Notes: generated by a model not told the origin, from the sequence alone. A DNA stretch of 64,000 bases from Pseudobowmanella zhangzhouensis (GCF_042662685.1 NZ_JBHSYO010000007.1:186001-250000); one strand, 5' to 3'; positions 26,482-35,535 are shown, counted from the first letter of the stretch. A program made the numbers and translations.

Positions 26482-26775
26482 TTAGTTCATGCCGTACTGC
26501 TTCAGTTTTTTGCGCAGGGTGCCGCGGTTGATACCCATCATGATGGCAGCGCGGGTTTGGTTGCCGCGAGTGTAAGTCATTACTTCTTCTAAGAGCGGCG
26601 CTTCAACTTCGGCTAAAACCAGGTCGTACAGATTGTCGATGTCAGCGTTGTTTAATTCTTTCAGGTACTTGTTTACCGCTTGTTTTACTGTGTCGCGCAG
26701 TGGCTTTTGCGTTTGCGTTTGTGCAGCAGTAGTAACGGTAGTGGTGAATGGAGAACTTACATTTTGATCGAACAT
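26482..26775 (-). CDS. fis: DNA-binding protein Fis
   Basis: Nucleoid-associated factor for inversion, rRNA and growth-phase control, 97 residues (98 in E. coli). The C-terminal helix-turn-helix is nearly invariant: NQTRAAIMMGINRGTLRKKLKQYGMN. The N-terminal part is slightly shorter and diverged, as in other Alteromonadales. It lies 33 bases downstream of dusB in the standard dusB-fis operon. Confidence 0.97.
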   Translation of the reverse strand: MFDQNVSSPFTTTVTTAAQTQTQKPLRDTVKQAVNKYLKELNNADIDNLYDLVLAEVEAPLLEEVMTYTRGNQTRAAIMMGINRGTLRKKLKQYGMN

Positions 26776-26808
26776 AAACTTCAGGCTCTTTGTTTAAATT
26801 TAGTTTTG

Positions 26809-27810
26809 CTAGAGGGCGACGCGAACGACGCCCGCTGTATTTTCAAAATACTGTTGTAGCGCGTCCAATTGCGCCGCAGCATCTTCAATGGTGTTGAATT
26901 GCCGCTTAAATTGTCCTGCGTGCTCGTCACTGGCCAGATACCAGCCGACGTGCTTGCGAGCAATGCGCGGTCCCAAATGGTCACCGTAAAACGCATGCAC
27001 ATTTTTGATGTGCGTCAGCAAAATCCGACAAACTTCCTCGGCCGTTGGCGAGTCCAGATATTCGCCGGTGCGCAGGTAATGCACTATCTCGCGAAATATC
27101 CAGGGACGACCCTGGGCGCCGCGACCCACCATCACGCCATCGGCGCCGGTGTAATCGAGGACAAATTTGGCTTTTTCTGCTGTATCGATATCCCCGTTGG
27201 CAATCACCGGAATATCAATCGCTCGCTTTATTTCCCGAATTGTGGCGTATTCTGCCTCGCCCTTGTACATACATGCTCGTGTCCGGCCATGTACGGCGAG
27301 TGATTGAATGCCGTTTGCCTGAGCAATTTCAGCAATACGCACACCGTTGCGGTTGTCAGTATCCCAACCGGTTCGGATTTTCAGAGTGACCGGAACATCA
27401 ACCGCCGCCACCACGGCGCGAATGATATCTGTGACCAAATCCGGAAATTGCAGAAGAGCAGAACCTGCATACTTCTTATTTACCTTCTTGGCCGGACACC
27501 CCATATTGATGTCGATAATCTGAGCACCATTTTGCACATTAAACTGTGCAGCCTGGGCCATCAGTTCCGAGTCCGAACCTGCAATTTGCACAGAACGAAC
27601 GCCGACTTCGCCATCATGGTTCATACGCTGTCGGGACTTTTCCGAATCCCAGACTTTGGGGTTACTGGATAGCATCTCTGATACCACCAGGCCCGCGCCC
27701 ATCTCGCGACATAGTTGCCGGAAAGGACGATCCGTAACGCCCGCCATAGGTGCCAGGAAAACATTGTTTGGCAGTACGTACGGTCCGATTTTAATCGTGT
27801 CGTCGTTCAA
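26809..27810 (-). CDS. dusB: tRNA-dihydrouridine synthase B
   Basis: FMN enzyme reducing uridine to dihydrouridine in tRNA, 333 residues. Motifs: LAPMAGVTDRPFRQLCREMGAG at the N-terminus, active Cys in NMGCPAKKVNKKYAGSAL, VKIRTGWD-type segment and the C-terminal helical domain. It precedes fis and follows prmA, the usual gammaproteobacterial order. The 265-base region upstream is AT-rich and should hold the dusB-fis promoter, but I cannot fix the -35/-10 confidently. Confidence 0.96.
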   Translation of the reverse strand: MNDDTIKIGPYVLPNNVFLAPMAGVTDRPFRQLCREMGAGLVVSEMLSSNPKVWDSEKSRQRMNHDGEVGVRSVQIAGSDSELMAQAAQFNVQNGAQIIDINMGCPAKKVNKKYAGSALLQFPDLVTDIIRAVVAAVDVPVTLKIRTGWDTDNRNGVRIAEIAQANGIQSLAVHGRTRACMYKGEAEYATIREIKRAIDIPVIANGDIDTAEKAKFVLDYTGADGVMVGRGAQGRPWIFREIVHYLRTGEYLDSPTAEEVCRILLTHIKNVHAFYGDHLGPRIARKHVGWYLASDEHAGQFKRQFNTIEDAAAQLDALQQYFENTAGVVRVAL

Positions 27811-28075
27811 AAAATGTTCACCCCTCTAAAACGGCCGGCAAGTTTACGTTTTTTGCCCCCACTTGAAAAGCCGAATAATTGAACAAAAGTGGCTTTTTTT
27901 TCGCCCTGACGGCTTGACATTTTTGAATCATTTGAAAAATAAATGAACAAGGTTCAGTAATTAACGATTTACTTACAAGGCTTGAAATGCGTGGCTCAGA
28001 TAGAATTTTGCAGGCACGGCCGATATTGACAAATCGTTGAATTTACATACGTATTCAGCCGCAAGGTGGCCTTGA

Positions 28076-28960
28076 CTAGGCGTTGGTTTTTTCGCCGCTG
28101 ACCCGTGTCCAGTCGCCATCTATGGCAACGTCTTCTAATTGATAGGTGGCTTGATATAAATCAGTGATGCTGCTGACCTGCTCATCGAGAATCCCGGACA
28201 TCACCAGCTTGCCGTTGAGCTTGCAGTAAGAATCGATAATGGGCTTCAGATCCCGCAAGGTGGCAGCAAGAATATTCGCCAACACATAATCACCCTGAAT
28301 ATCAGGTGCAGCATCCGGCAGATACAGTTCGATCTGTTCGCCTACGCCGTTACGGTCAGCGTTTGCCTGACTGGCTTGCAATGCCTGCGGGTCGATGTCG
28401 ATACCAATCACGCGTGCGGCGCCGAGTTTTAAAGCGGCAATCCCTAAAATGCCTGATCCACAGCCGAAGTCGATGACGACCTTGCCGCGCAGGTCCTGTT
28501 TGTCTAACCAACGTAAGCACAATGCAGTCGTTTCATGGGTGCCGGTGCCAAAGGCCAGACCCGGATCGAGCATGACATTGACCGCATCTGGATCCGGCAC
28601 ATCGCGCCAGCTGGGGCAAATCCACAGACGCTCGCCAAACTGCATGGGGTGGAAGTTATCCATCCATTCCCGTTCCCAGTCTTTGTCTTCCAGCGGTTCC
28701 AGGCGGTATTTAAAATTGGCCCCAAGTACCCGGGCTTTACCCAGGTTTTTAATGATTTGTGGCATGTCATCACTGGCATCGAATAAGCCGACCACGATGG
28801 TTTCCGGCCATAACATAATTTCGCCGGGTTTTGGCTCGTACTGAGGACTGTCTTTGGCATCCAGAAAGGTCACCGCCTGCGCACCATTGGCACTCATGAT
28901 ATTGCCGATTTGTTCAGCTTTTTTCGGAGTCGTTTCAATACGTAGTTGTAACCAGGCCAT
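28076..28960 (-). CDS. prmA: Ribosomal protein L11 methyltransferase
   Basis: Cytoplasmic SAM-dependent enzyme trimethylating ribosomal protein L11, 294 residues (293 in E. coli). An N-terminal substrate-recognition domain (MAWLQLRIETTPKKAE) precedes the methyltransferase domain: DPGLAFGTGTHETTALCL, the SAM-binding DFGCGSGILGIAALKLGA and the NPPY-like segment reading LANILAATL. It sits upstream of dusB-fis in the conserved order but with a 265-base gap, so it may be transcribed separately. Confidence 0.96.
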   Translation of the reverse strand: MAWLQLRIETTPKKAEQIGNIMSANGAQAVTFLDAKDSPQYEPKPGEIMLWPETIVVGLFDASDDMPQIIKNLGKARVLGANFKYRLEPLEDKDWEREWMDNFHPMQFGERLWICPSWRDVPDPDAVNVMLDPGLAFGTGTHETTALCLRWLDKQDLRGKVVIDFGCGSGILGIAALKLGAARVIGIDIDPQALQASQANADRNGVGEQIELYLPDAAPDIQGDYVLANILAATLRDLKPIIDSYCKLNGKLVMSGILDEQVSSITDLYQATYQLEDVAIDGDWTRVSGEKTNA

Positions 28961-29090
28961 GGTGAGTCCTCATTTTTAAGGGCGCGCATCATACCGTAAA
29001 TTGCTTTGACGCGCAGGTGTCTTGTGCAAGTGGTAAAAAATAACAATCTTTTTCTATAGTTAAGCCAATTACTAACAGTGAGACGGTTTT

Positions 29091-29546
29091 ATGAGCCACT
29101 TTTCGCAGGTCCGGGATTTACTCAAACATAATCAGCAACAGCATAGCCAGATAGCGCAATTTTATGCCGGTCTGGCTGCACAAACCAGTAATCCACGTGC
29201 CGCCATGTTACTCACCACATTACATCAGCACGAAACGCAGTTAGCCGGCGAATTAAATCGTTATCTGCAGACCGGGTGTGACAACGTACTCAATACATTT
29301 TTTCAGTATGATCATGAACATAGCGTGCAATCACTGATGCAGGTGGAGGATGCTGAATTCACCACTGAAGATGAGGTGATTTCGCTGGCCAGCCGTATTG
29401 ATGAATATTTTTTGCAGCTATACGAGGAAATGCGCGAGGCGGTGGAGCACAGTGAAGTGCGCGACATGTTTGAAAATCTGGCTCAGCATATCACCGAGGA
29501 AAAGAAACGCCTGTCGACAGACATTTATTCGTTACAGGATATTTAA
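29091..29546 (+). CDS. Hypothetical all-helical protein (ferritin-like topology)
   Basis: Cytoplasmic protein of 151 residues, predicted almost entirely helical with long amphipathic stretches and many Gln, His and Glu residues (HNQQQHSQIAQFYAGLA, MLLTTLHQHETQLAGELNRYL, ITEEKKRLSTDI). The pattern resembles rubrerythrin/DUF-type four-helix bundles, but the paired ExxH metal motifs of ferritins are not clearly present. Divergent from prmA (130 bases). Function not assignable. Confidence 0.6.
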   Translation: MSHFSQVRDLLKHNQQQHSQIAQFYAGLAAQTSNPRAAMLLTTLHQHETQLAGELNRYLQTGCDNVLNTFFQYDHEHSVQSLMQVEDAEFTTEDEVISLASRIDEYFLQLYEEMREAVEHSEVRDMFENLAQHITEEKKRLSTDIYSLQDI

Positions 29547-29612
29547 TATTCCCTTGGCGAGCATAGCGTCTTTGGGCATAGTGGTTATGAATAACAACAA
29601 AAAGGAATACTT

Positions 29613-30038
29613 ATGTCTGACTCCCTTCCACGCTGGTATACGCCAGTGTCGATTATGGCGCTAATCTGGAACATTCTCGGTCTGCTGGCGTTTACGGCGC
29701 AGGTGATGATCACTGATGAGATGATCGCCGCGATGCCAGCACCAGAAAACATGCTCTACGCCAATATCCCGTTATGGGCCACGATTGCATTCGGGGTGGC
29801 GACGATTGGTGGCACGCTGGGTGCACTGATGCTGGTGATGAAAAAGTCACTGGCGTTGCCGTTACTGATTGTGTCGCTGGTTGGTGTGCTGGTTCAGGAT
29901 TACCACAGCTTTTTGGTTATCAATGTGATTGACGTGTTTGGGTACACCAGTCTGATTATGCCGGCCATAGTGCTGGTAATCGGTGTGCTGTTGATTCTGT
30001 TGGCGCGTAAAGGTCAGGCTAACGGCTGGTTGAATTAG
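29613..30038 (+). CDS. Small hypothetical four-helix membrane protein
   Basis: Inner-membrane protein of 141 residues with four hydrophobic helices (about 14-33, 52-72, 77-97 and 108-130), short loops and the charged ends MSDSLPRWYT and ARKGQANGWLN. No recognised family motif. AAAGGAA precedes the ATG. It overlaps the end of the convergent DCC-family gene by 4 bases. Confidence 0.65.
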   Translation: MSDSLPRWYTPVSIMALIWNILGLLAFTAQVMITDEMIAAMPAPENMLYANIPLWATIAFGVATIGGTLGALMLVMKKSLALPLLIVSLVGVLVQDYHSFLVINVIDVFGYTSLIMPAIVLVIGVLLILLARKGQANGWLN

Positions 30039-30439
30039 TCACGTCGGCATTGTCCGTTGTCGCAACGTTGTTGTCCGGTTAACCAGCCGGATATTCGATA
30101 GCGATGACGGGCAAACCACAAATACAACGGATCGGCCAGCCATCTTACCCAGCGCCAACCAAGCGGCGCGACCAACCAGCCTCTGCCGGCCAATTGCCAG
30201 GCGTAGCGGGTGACATCCAATCCACGTAAAATCTGCCCATCGGCGCGCTGTCCGAGTAAAATTCGGTTCGCTTCCTGATAGTCAATATGGGCGAAATGAC
30301 TAGCGAAGTGTGCAGTCTGAATATCCACAAAAGCTATTTGCCCATCGCGACAAAGTTTGCCCAATTGAGTGACTTCATGCACGCACAAGGGGCAATAGCC
30401 ATCGTAAAACAGGGTGAGCGCAGCAGATTCAGTCGGCAT
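30035..30439 (-). CDS. DCC-family (DUF393) thiol-disulfide oxidoreductase-like protein
   Basis: Small protein of 134 residues with the family motif FYDGYCPLCVHEV near the N-terminus (Asp and a CxxC pair) and the typical later pattern (LRGLDVTRYAW, W-rich PLGWRWVRWLADPLYLWFARHRYR). It is a predicted redox protein with a thioredoxin-like fold; physiological partners are unknown. Convergent with the membrane-protein gene and 34 bases downstream of the DUF3429 gene on the same strand. Confidence 0.85.
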   Translation of the reverse strand: MPTESAALTLFYDGYCPLCVHEVTQLGKLCRDGQIAFVDIQTAHFASHFAHIDYQEANRILLGQRADGQILRGLDVTRYAWQLAGRGWLVAPLGWRWVRWLADPLYLWFARHRYRISGWLTGQQRCDNGQCRRD

Positions 30440-30473
30440 GGTGTGACCTTGTCAGGGCTGATAAAGCACAGGC

Positions 30474-30914
30474 TTATACCGTCCAGCTGAACAACCCGTG
30501 CAGTAACACTACCACCAGGGTGACTTTAATCCGCAGTGGTAAATAGTATTCGGGCAATTCATGGCGGTTTAGGGTATCGACCAACAAAATGAGCAGATAG
30601 CTTACCATCAGCATGATGCTGGCGTGCACCCCGGATACCACACCCATCGCGGCCCAGCCTACTAATGCAAGAATGTTGCTCACTACCGCGATGATGGTTT
30701 GATTGGCGCTGGATTTTTCGCGCAGCAATCTGCCCCACATACTACCTGCCATAAACGCGTTGATGACCGCACTGTAACTTAAAAACAGTTTGTCAGCGGG
30801 GATAAACCAAAGTGATAGCCCCAGCCACATCATCAGCAGGCTGACGACGAAAGGCGCTGCGCCGGCATAGGTCAGAATCGTGAGTACGTTTGCAGGGTGT
30901 TTTGAATCAGACAT
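30474..30914 (-). CDS. DUF3429 family membrane protein
   Basis: Inner-membrane protein of 146 residues with about four or five helices. The segment AGAAPFVVSLLMMWLG and the YSAVINAFMAGSMWG motif fit DUF3429 proteins, whose function is unknown. It is followed by the DCC-family gene (34-base gap), and such small membrane/redox pairs are frequent in marine gammaproteobacteria. Confidence 0.75.
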   Translation of the reverse strand: MSDSKHPANVLTILTYAGAAPFVVSLLMMWLGLSLWFIPADKLFLSYSAVINAFMAGSMWGRLLREKSSANQTIIAVVSNILALVGWAAMGVVSGVHASIMLMVSYLLILLVDTLNRHELPEYYLPLRIKVTLVVVLLHGLFSWTV

Positions 30915-30980
30915 GGCATTTCCTTATTTGTAGCGTTATAACCCCAGTGCAGGAAAATCGATCACTTCTACTACAGCCTA

Positions 30981-31403
30981 TCAGAGAAATCGCTGCATGC
31001 GGATAAACATAACACCTTGTTTGACAAAGGGTTCACCATAGGGCTGCAATTCGAATTTTTGATACAAAGTCTGCGCGCTGAGTCGCGCATCGCACCAAAA
31101 GCGGCTCGCACCCTGTTGATTTAGCGTGGCGATGATGTGCGTCAACATGGCTGAACCGATACCCCGGCCCTGAAAATCCGGATGGGTGGCAAACTTACGC
31201 AAACGCGCCCCTTTATCGTCAAACACCGAGGCCACGCAAACTAACTGTTCATCCCAATATCCACCCAGATGTAACGCTGCATGGTCATCGGGTAACACGC
31301 TACTGCTGACAGGCATGTCTGGCCATAAAACCTGTTGCCGAAGGGGCAGGGTTTGCTCCGCTCGAATCGACCTGATTTTTAGCTGATGGCTGCCCTGTGA
31401 CAT
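30981..31403 (-). CDS. GNAT-family N-acetyltransferase
   Basis: Cytoplasmic acetyltransferase of 140 residues. The acetyl-CoA-binding segment is HPDFQGRGIGSAMLTHII (Q/RxxGxG/A type), preceded by the strand LRKFATH and followed by the typical FWCDARLSAQTLYQKFEL. It resembles YitI/ElaA-like members. Substrate unknown. It reads away from the acc operon and starts after a 315-base gene-free region. Confidence 0.88.
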   Translation of the reverse strand: MSQGSHQLKIRSIRAEQTLPLRQQVLWPDMPVSSSVLPDDHAALHLGGYWDEQLVCVASVFDDKGARLRKFATHPDFQGRGIGSAMLTHIIATLNQQGASRFWCDARLSAQTLYQKFELQPYGEPFVKQGVMFIRMQRFL

Positions 31404-31476
31404 CTTGATTCCCGATTATTTAGGATTGGTATGGAACCCTGTAATAAAGCGTATAAAACAATTGTTAACAACTGTA

Positions 31477-31490
31477 TGCAAGCGCTTACA
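31477..31490. promoter_or_regulatory. LacI/CcpA-type operator-like palindrome
   Basis: TGCAAGCGCTTACA differs by one base from the perfect palindrome TGTAAGCGCTTACA, with the central CG typical of LacI-family operators. It differs from the NagR sites in this window, and no matching regulator gene is adjacent. It could act on the minus-strand GNAT gene. Could be chance. Confidence 0.3.
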
Positions 31491-31675
31491 TGTGTGGTTT
31501 ATATTTTTATAAATAATAAAAAGTCGCTATATATCATTGGGTTGTTTCATTCAATTTAAGTTAAAGCGATTAGCTAACGATAAAACGATTTCTGGTGTAA
31601 AACTGACTGTTTGCAATGGTCTTTTCAGCCATTTATATGATAGATAATTTTAAAAGTGTTTATTTTGTAACCTAA

Positions 31676-31703
31676 TAAAAAAGCCTGCTGTGAGCAGGCT
31701 TTT
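31676..31703. terminator. Rho-independent terminator after accC
   Basis: AAAGCCTGCT and AGCAGGCTTT form a perfect 10-bp stem with a GTG loop, flanked by A and T runs, 16 bases past the accC stop on the minus strand. Confidence 0.88.
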
Positions 31704-31718
31704 GGATACATTCCCGGC

Positions 31719-33065
31719 TTACTTATGCATGCCGAGCTTTTTCTCCAGATAGTGGATGTTAGTACCACCATTACGGAAATTTTCATCTGCCATAATAGTA
31801 CGCTGTAATGGCACATTGGTTTTAATGCCATCTACCACTAATTCATCCAGCGCCAGACGCATACGGGCAATCGCCACGTCACGGCTTTCACCATAGGTGA
31901 TCAGTTTGCCTATCATAGAGTCATAGTTTGGCGGTACTGAATAACCGGCATAAATATGCGAATCCCAGCGCACGCCCAAACCACCTGGTGAATGGAACAT
32001 GCTGATTTTGCCTGGAGACGGAATAAAGGTATTCGGGTCTTCGGCATTAATCCGGCACTCGATCGCATGACCGCGAATTTGAATCTGCGACTGATCAATG
32101 GACAGAGGCTGACCGGCAGCAATGCGCAGCTGCTCTTTAATAAGGTCAACGCCAGTGATCATTTCAGATACCGGGTGTTCTACCTGAATTCGGGTGTTCA
32201 TCTCAATGAAATAGAACTCACCGTTTTCGTACAGGAATTCGAAAGTACCGGCACCGCGATAGCCGATTTCAATACAGGCACGACAGCAACGTTCGCCAAT
32301 TTTGGCGCGCATTTCCGGTGTAATGCCCGGTGCAGGTGCTTCTTCCACTACTTTCTGGTGGCGACGTTGCATGGAGCAGTCACGCTCACCTAAATGGATC
32401 GCTTTGCCCTGTCCGTCAGCCAGAACCTGGATTTCCACGTGGCGTGGATTTTCCAGGAACTTCTCCATATAAACCATGGAGTTACCGAATGCTGCACCGG
32501 CTTCGGCGCGGGTCATTTCGATGGATTTAATCAGTTCGGCTTCGCTGCGTACGACGCGCATGCCGCGACCACCACCGCCGCCAGCGGCTTTGACGATAAT
32601 CGGATAGCCAATGCGTTTAGCGATGGCTTTATTCTTTGCCTCGTCATCACCTAAGGGACCGTCAGAACCAGGTACACAAGGTACGCCTGCTTTTTTCATG
32701 GCGTTAATGGCAGAGACTTTATCGCCCATCAGACGGATAGTGTCGGCTGTTGGACCAATAAAGACGAAGCCGCTTTTCTCAACGACCTCGGCGAACTCGG
32801 CGTTTTCTGCCAGGAAACCGTAACCCGGGTGAATGGCGATAGAGTTTGTCACCTCAGCCGCAGCAATAATGCGCGGGATATTCAGGTAACTCTCGGTGGC
32901 GGAAGGGGCACCAATACAGATGGACTCGTCTGCCAATAATACGTGTTTGAGGTTGCGGTCGGCAGTGGAGTGCACTGCCACAGTTTTTATCCCCAGCTCC
33001 TTACAGGCGCGCAGGATACGCAGGGCGATTTCGCCCCGGTTTGCTATGAGTACTTTATCCAGCAT
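31719..33065 (-). CDS. accC: Acetyl-CoA carboxylase, biotin carboxylase subunit
   Basis: ATP-grasp enzyme carboxylating biotin on AccB, first step of fatty acid synthesis; 448 residues (449 in E. coli). N-terminal KVLIANRGEIALRILRACKELG, the glycine-rich ATP loop GGGGRGMRVV, the bicarbonate/biotin-site segment EMNTRIQVEHPVSEMITG and the C-terminal biotin carboxylase domain are all present. Last gene of the aroQ-accB-accC operon, 10 bases after accB, and closed by a terminator. Confidence 0.98.
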   Translation of the reverse strand: MLDKVLIANRGEIALRILRACKELGIKTVAVHSTADRNLKHVLLADESICIGAPSATESYLNIPRIIAAAEVTNSIAIHPGYGFLAENAEFAEVVEKSGFVFIGPTADTIRLMGDKVSAINAMKKAGVPCVPGSDGPLGDDEAKNKAIAKRIGYPIIVKAAGGGGGRGMRVVRSEAELIKSIEMTRAEAGAAFGNSMVYMEKFLENPRHVEIQVLADGQGKAIHLGERDCSMQRRHQKVVEEAPAPGITPEMRAKIGERCCRACIEIGYRGAGTFEFLYENGEFYFIEMNTRIQVEHPVSEMITGVDLIKEQLRIAAGQPLSIDQSQIQIRGHAIECRINAEDPNTFIPSPGKISMFHSPGGLGVRWDSHIYAGYSVPPNYDSMIGKLITYGESRDVAIARMRLALDELVVDGIKTNVPLQRTIMADENFRNGGTNIHYLEKKLGMHK

Positions 33066-33075
33066 GTCAGTTGCC

Positions 33076-33531
33076 TTATTCGATAACGAACAGCGGCTGA
33101 TCGAACTCTACAGGTTCCTGATTATCTACCAGAATACGCGTAACCGTACCGGCCTTGTCTGCATCGATCTGGTTCATCATTTTCATCGCTTCGACGATAC
33201 ACAGTGGGTCGCCGACTTTAACTTGCTGACCAACTTCGACGAAGTTCTTGGAGCCTGGAGAAGGTGCACGGTAGAAGGTGCCTACCATTGGGGATTTCAC
33301 GGTGTGGCCCGCAATTTCATTCGCCGGGGCGGCTGGTGCTGGTGCAGCGGCAGGTGCGGCAACTGCAGCAGGAGCGGCTACCGGAGCAGGCACGCTGTAA
33401 TGCACCGGTGCTGGCATGGCGCTATGGCCGCGATGAATACGTACCGATTCTTCACCTTCAGTGATTTCCAGTTCGGCGATGCCTGATTCTTCTACCAACT
33501 CGATCAGTTTTTTAATTTTGCGAATATCCAT
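33076..33531 (-). CDS. accB: Acetyl-CoA carboxylase biotin carboxyl carrier protein
   Basis: Biotin carrier of 151 residues. An N-terminal helix (MDIRKIKKLIELVEESGIAELEI) leads to a flexible Ala/Pro-rich linker (about 55-75) and the C-terminal biotinyl domain, with the biotinylated lysine in EAMKMMN and the thumb-containing fold. Placed between aroQ (18 bases) and accC (10 bases) as in most gammaproteobacteria. Confidence 0.98.
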   Translation of the reverse strand: MDIRKIKKLIELVEESGIAELEITEGEESVRIHRGHSAMPAPVHYSVPAPVAAPAAVAAPAAAPAPAAPANEIAGHTVKSPMVGTFYRAPSPGSKNFVEVGQQVKVGDPLCIVEAMKMMNQIDADKAGTVTRILVDNQEPVEFDQPLFVIE

Positions 33532-33549
33532 GAAAAACTCTCTTCTGTT

Positions 33550-33987
33550 CTATTGAGTGGCCAGCTGTTTGCAAGCCGCGATTAATGCGAATTCGTATCC
33601 TTGTGCACCAAGACCGCAAATGACCCCTTTCGCCAAGTCGGACAAATAGGAATGCTGGCGGAAGGATTCACGCGCATGAATATTGCTCAGATGTACTTCG
33701 ATAAATGGAATCGCCACCGCCGCCAGAGCGTCACGGATGGCAACACTGGTGTGGGTAAAGGCACCGGGGTTAATCAGGATAAAATCCTGCTCGCCCATCG
33801 CCTGCTGAATGCAGTCGATAATCTCGTGCTCAGCATTCGATTGCATATGCGTCAACTGCACACCCTGTTGCTGCGCAACCTGTTGCAGGTGGTCGACGAT
33901 ATCATTCAGTGTTTGCGAACCATAAATATGCGGTTCACGTTTGCCTAACATGTTCAGGTTAGGCCCATTTATCAGTAAAATTTTCAC
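33550..33987 (-). CDS. aroQ: 3-dehydroquinate dehydratase, type II
   Basis: Shikimate-pathway enzyme of about 145 residues. ILLINGPNLNMLGKREPHIYG contains the catalytic Arg and Tyr; NPGAFTHTSVAIRDAL and the ligand-binding EVHLSNIHARESFRQHSYLS are typical. I start at a GTG giving VKILLINGPN, the usual family start; an in-frame ATG 33 bases upstream is possible and neither has a strong ribosome site. It leads the aroQ-accB-accC operon. Confidence 0.93.
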   Translation of the reverse strand: MKILLINGPNLNMLGKREPHIYGSQTLNDIVDHLQQVAQQQGVQLTHMQSNAEHEIIDCIQQAMGEQDFILINPGAFTHTSVAIRDALAAVAIPFIEVHLSNIHARESFRQHSYLSDLAKGVICGLGAQGYEFALIAACKQLATQ

Positions 33988-34156
33988 AATATTGCTGCGA
34001 TCTTGTTGGTAAAACACCATCCTGCACAATTTTTCGTGAGAGATCGAGTTGTTGTTCTCGAAGTTGCGCAAAAAAGCAACAGTTACCCACGGGTTTTATT
34101 GCATTATAGAGATGCCTGTTTATTTAGCAGCAAAATACTGGTCTTATCAGCGAAGA

Positions 34157-34187
34157 TGCCGGCAAAGTTTTCTGGGATTTGCCGGCA
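34157..34187 (-). terminator. Hairpin after nagP
   Basis: Perfect 10-bp inverted repeat (TGCCGGCAAA / TTTGCCGGCA) with an 11-base loop, 12 bases past the nagP stop. It lacks a strong T-tract, so it is probably a 3' end structure or weak terminator of the nagKB-II-A-P operon. Confidence 0.5.
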
Positions 34188-34199
34188 ATTGATGACGCG

Positions 34200-35516
34200 C
34201 TATTTGCGCAATTGGCAGCCTTTAACGGCATAGAAAAGAATAAACAGGTAGCAGGGCAGCATCATCCAGTAGGCTGCCTGATTACCCAACGAGGACGCAA
34301 GCGCGCCGTACACGAAGGGCAATAACGCACCACCTGCGATCCCCATTATGAGTAATGCAGAGCCTTTGGCGGTGAAGTTACCCAACCCCGCCAGCGCCAA
34401 TGGCCAAACTGCAGGCCAGACAATGGCATTGGCCAGGCCCAACAGGGCGACAAACGTGATGGTATCCGGTACGGTGGCAATGCCCGTCCAACCCCATAGC
34501 AAACTGGCGACCGCGTGACTCTCGTGGGATGAATACACGACCGCCAAGGATAACATGACACCTAACACCGCAGAGGCGCCCAGCGCCTGCCGTTGATTAA
34601 TGACGCGCGGAATTAACGCCAGCCCCAGCACGTAGCCAAGTACCATAAAGGCCATGGTATAGGAGGTGAGTGCGGTCGCATTGGCAACGCCAAGCTGAGA
34701 GCCGAATAAGCCGATGGTGTCGCCGGCGATGACTTCGACGCCAACATAAATAAACAAGGTTGCTACACCTAACAGTAGATGGGGAAACTCCATGACACTG
34801 CGCTTGTTTTCCGTTTCTGCTGCGTGCGTTTCGTCTGACAAATCCAATTCTGGCAGGCCAGATTTGCTGAACACAAAGGCCAGAACAAACAAGGCAATCG
34901 CCAGCCCTAAATAGGGCATCACCAGTCCATTGGCTAATTGAGCGATTTGCTCGGCCTTTTCGGTCTCGTTCAGGGCATTGATGGTTTTCTCATTGACCCC
35001 GCTAAATTCACCCAGCACCAGTGCGGTAAACAGCAACGGCGCAACAACGCCTGCGAGTTTATTGAGGATCCCCATGATGGAGATACGTACCGCCGCACTC
35101 TCTTGTGGACCAATTTTGACAATGTAGGGGTTCGATGCGGTTTGCAGGATAGTCAGACCGCTGCCAATCACAAACTGTCCCAGCAGGAAGACCAGAAACC
35201 AGTGAGTTTGCGCGGCAGGGATAAACAATAAACAGCCCATTGCAATCAGACATAAACCTAGCGTCATTGAACGCCGGTAGCCCACCTTGTCGAGAATCAG
35301 TGACATGGGGAATGCCATCACCGTATAGGCGATATAAAAACTAAACGTGATAAACATCGCCTGAATTTCCGTGAGTTCGCAGACGATTTTCAAAAATGGC
35401 AACAAAGAGCCATTTAACCAGGTAATAAATCCAAAAATGAAAAACAATGTGCCGATGATGACCATAGGCATCAGGCTGCTGGGTTGGCGTGTCGCCATGG
35501 CTTGTGACGTATGCAT
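34200..35516 (-). CDS. nagP: N-acetylglucosamine permease, MFS sugar transporter (NagP type)
   Basis: Inner-membrane sugar:proton symporter of the FucP-like MFS group, 438 residues with 12 predicted helices (FFIFGFITWLNGSLLPFLKIVCELT is the typical first helix; FFIFGF and QFVIGSGLTILQTASNPYI are family hallmarks). Alteromonadales use NagP instead of the NAG phosphotransferase. I start at MHTSQAMATRQ, with an AAAGG site; the longer upstream frame overlaps nagA. Last gene of the nagK-nagB-II-nagA-nagP unit. NAG specificity follows from the neighbours. Confidence 0.9.
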   Translation of the reverse strand: MHTSQAMATRQPSSLMPMVIIGTLFFIFGFITWLNGSLLPFLKIVCELTEIQAMFITFSFYIAYTVMAFPMSLILDKVGYRRSMTLGLCLIAMGCLLFIPAAQTHWFLVFLLGQFVIGSGLTILQTASNPYIVKIGPQESAAVRISIMGILNKLAGVVAPLLFTALVLGEFSGVNEKTINALNETEKAEQIAQLANGLVMPYLGLAIALFVLAFVFSKSGLPELDLSDETHAAETENKRSVMEFPHLLLGVATLFIYVGVEVIAGDTIGLFGSQLGVANATALTSYTMAFMVLGYVLGLALIPRVINQRQALGASAVLGVMLSLAVVYSSHESHAVASLLWGWTGIATVPDTITFVALLGLANAIVWPAVWPLALAGLGNFTAKGSALLIMGIAGGALLPFVYGALASSLGNQAAYWMMLPCYLFILFYAVKGCQLRK

Positions 35517-35535
35517 GGGGTACCTTTTATTGTCG

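Larger units (their letters stand above)
31404..31718. other. Gene-free AT-rich region between the GNAT gene and accC
   Basis: No convincing reading frame. It holds the acc terminator at its right end and one palindromic operator-like site (31477-31490) about 75 bases upstream of the GNAT start. Otherwise low-complexity AT-rich sequence (TATATTTTTATAAATAATAAAAAG). Confidence 0.5.

Noticed and set aside
27951..27963. 13-bp identity (GGTTCAGTAATTA) with 56848-56860, considered as an attachment-site pair
   Set aside because: Matches of this length are expected by chance in 64 kb, and neither site is next to an integrase.
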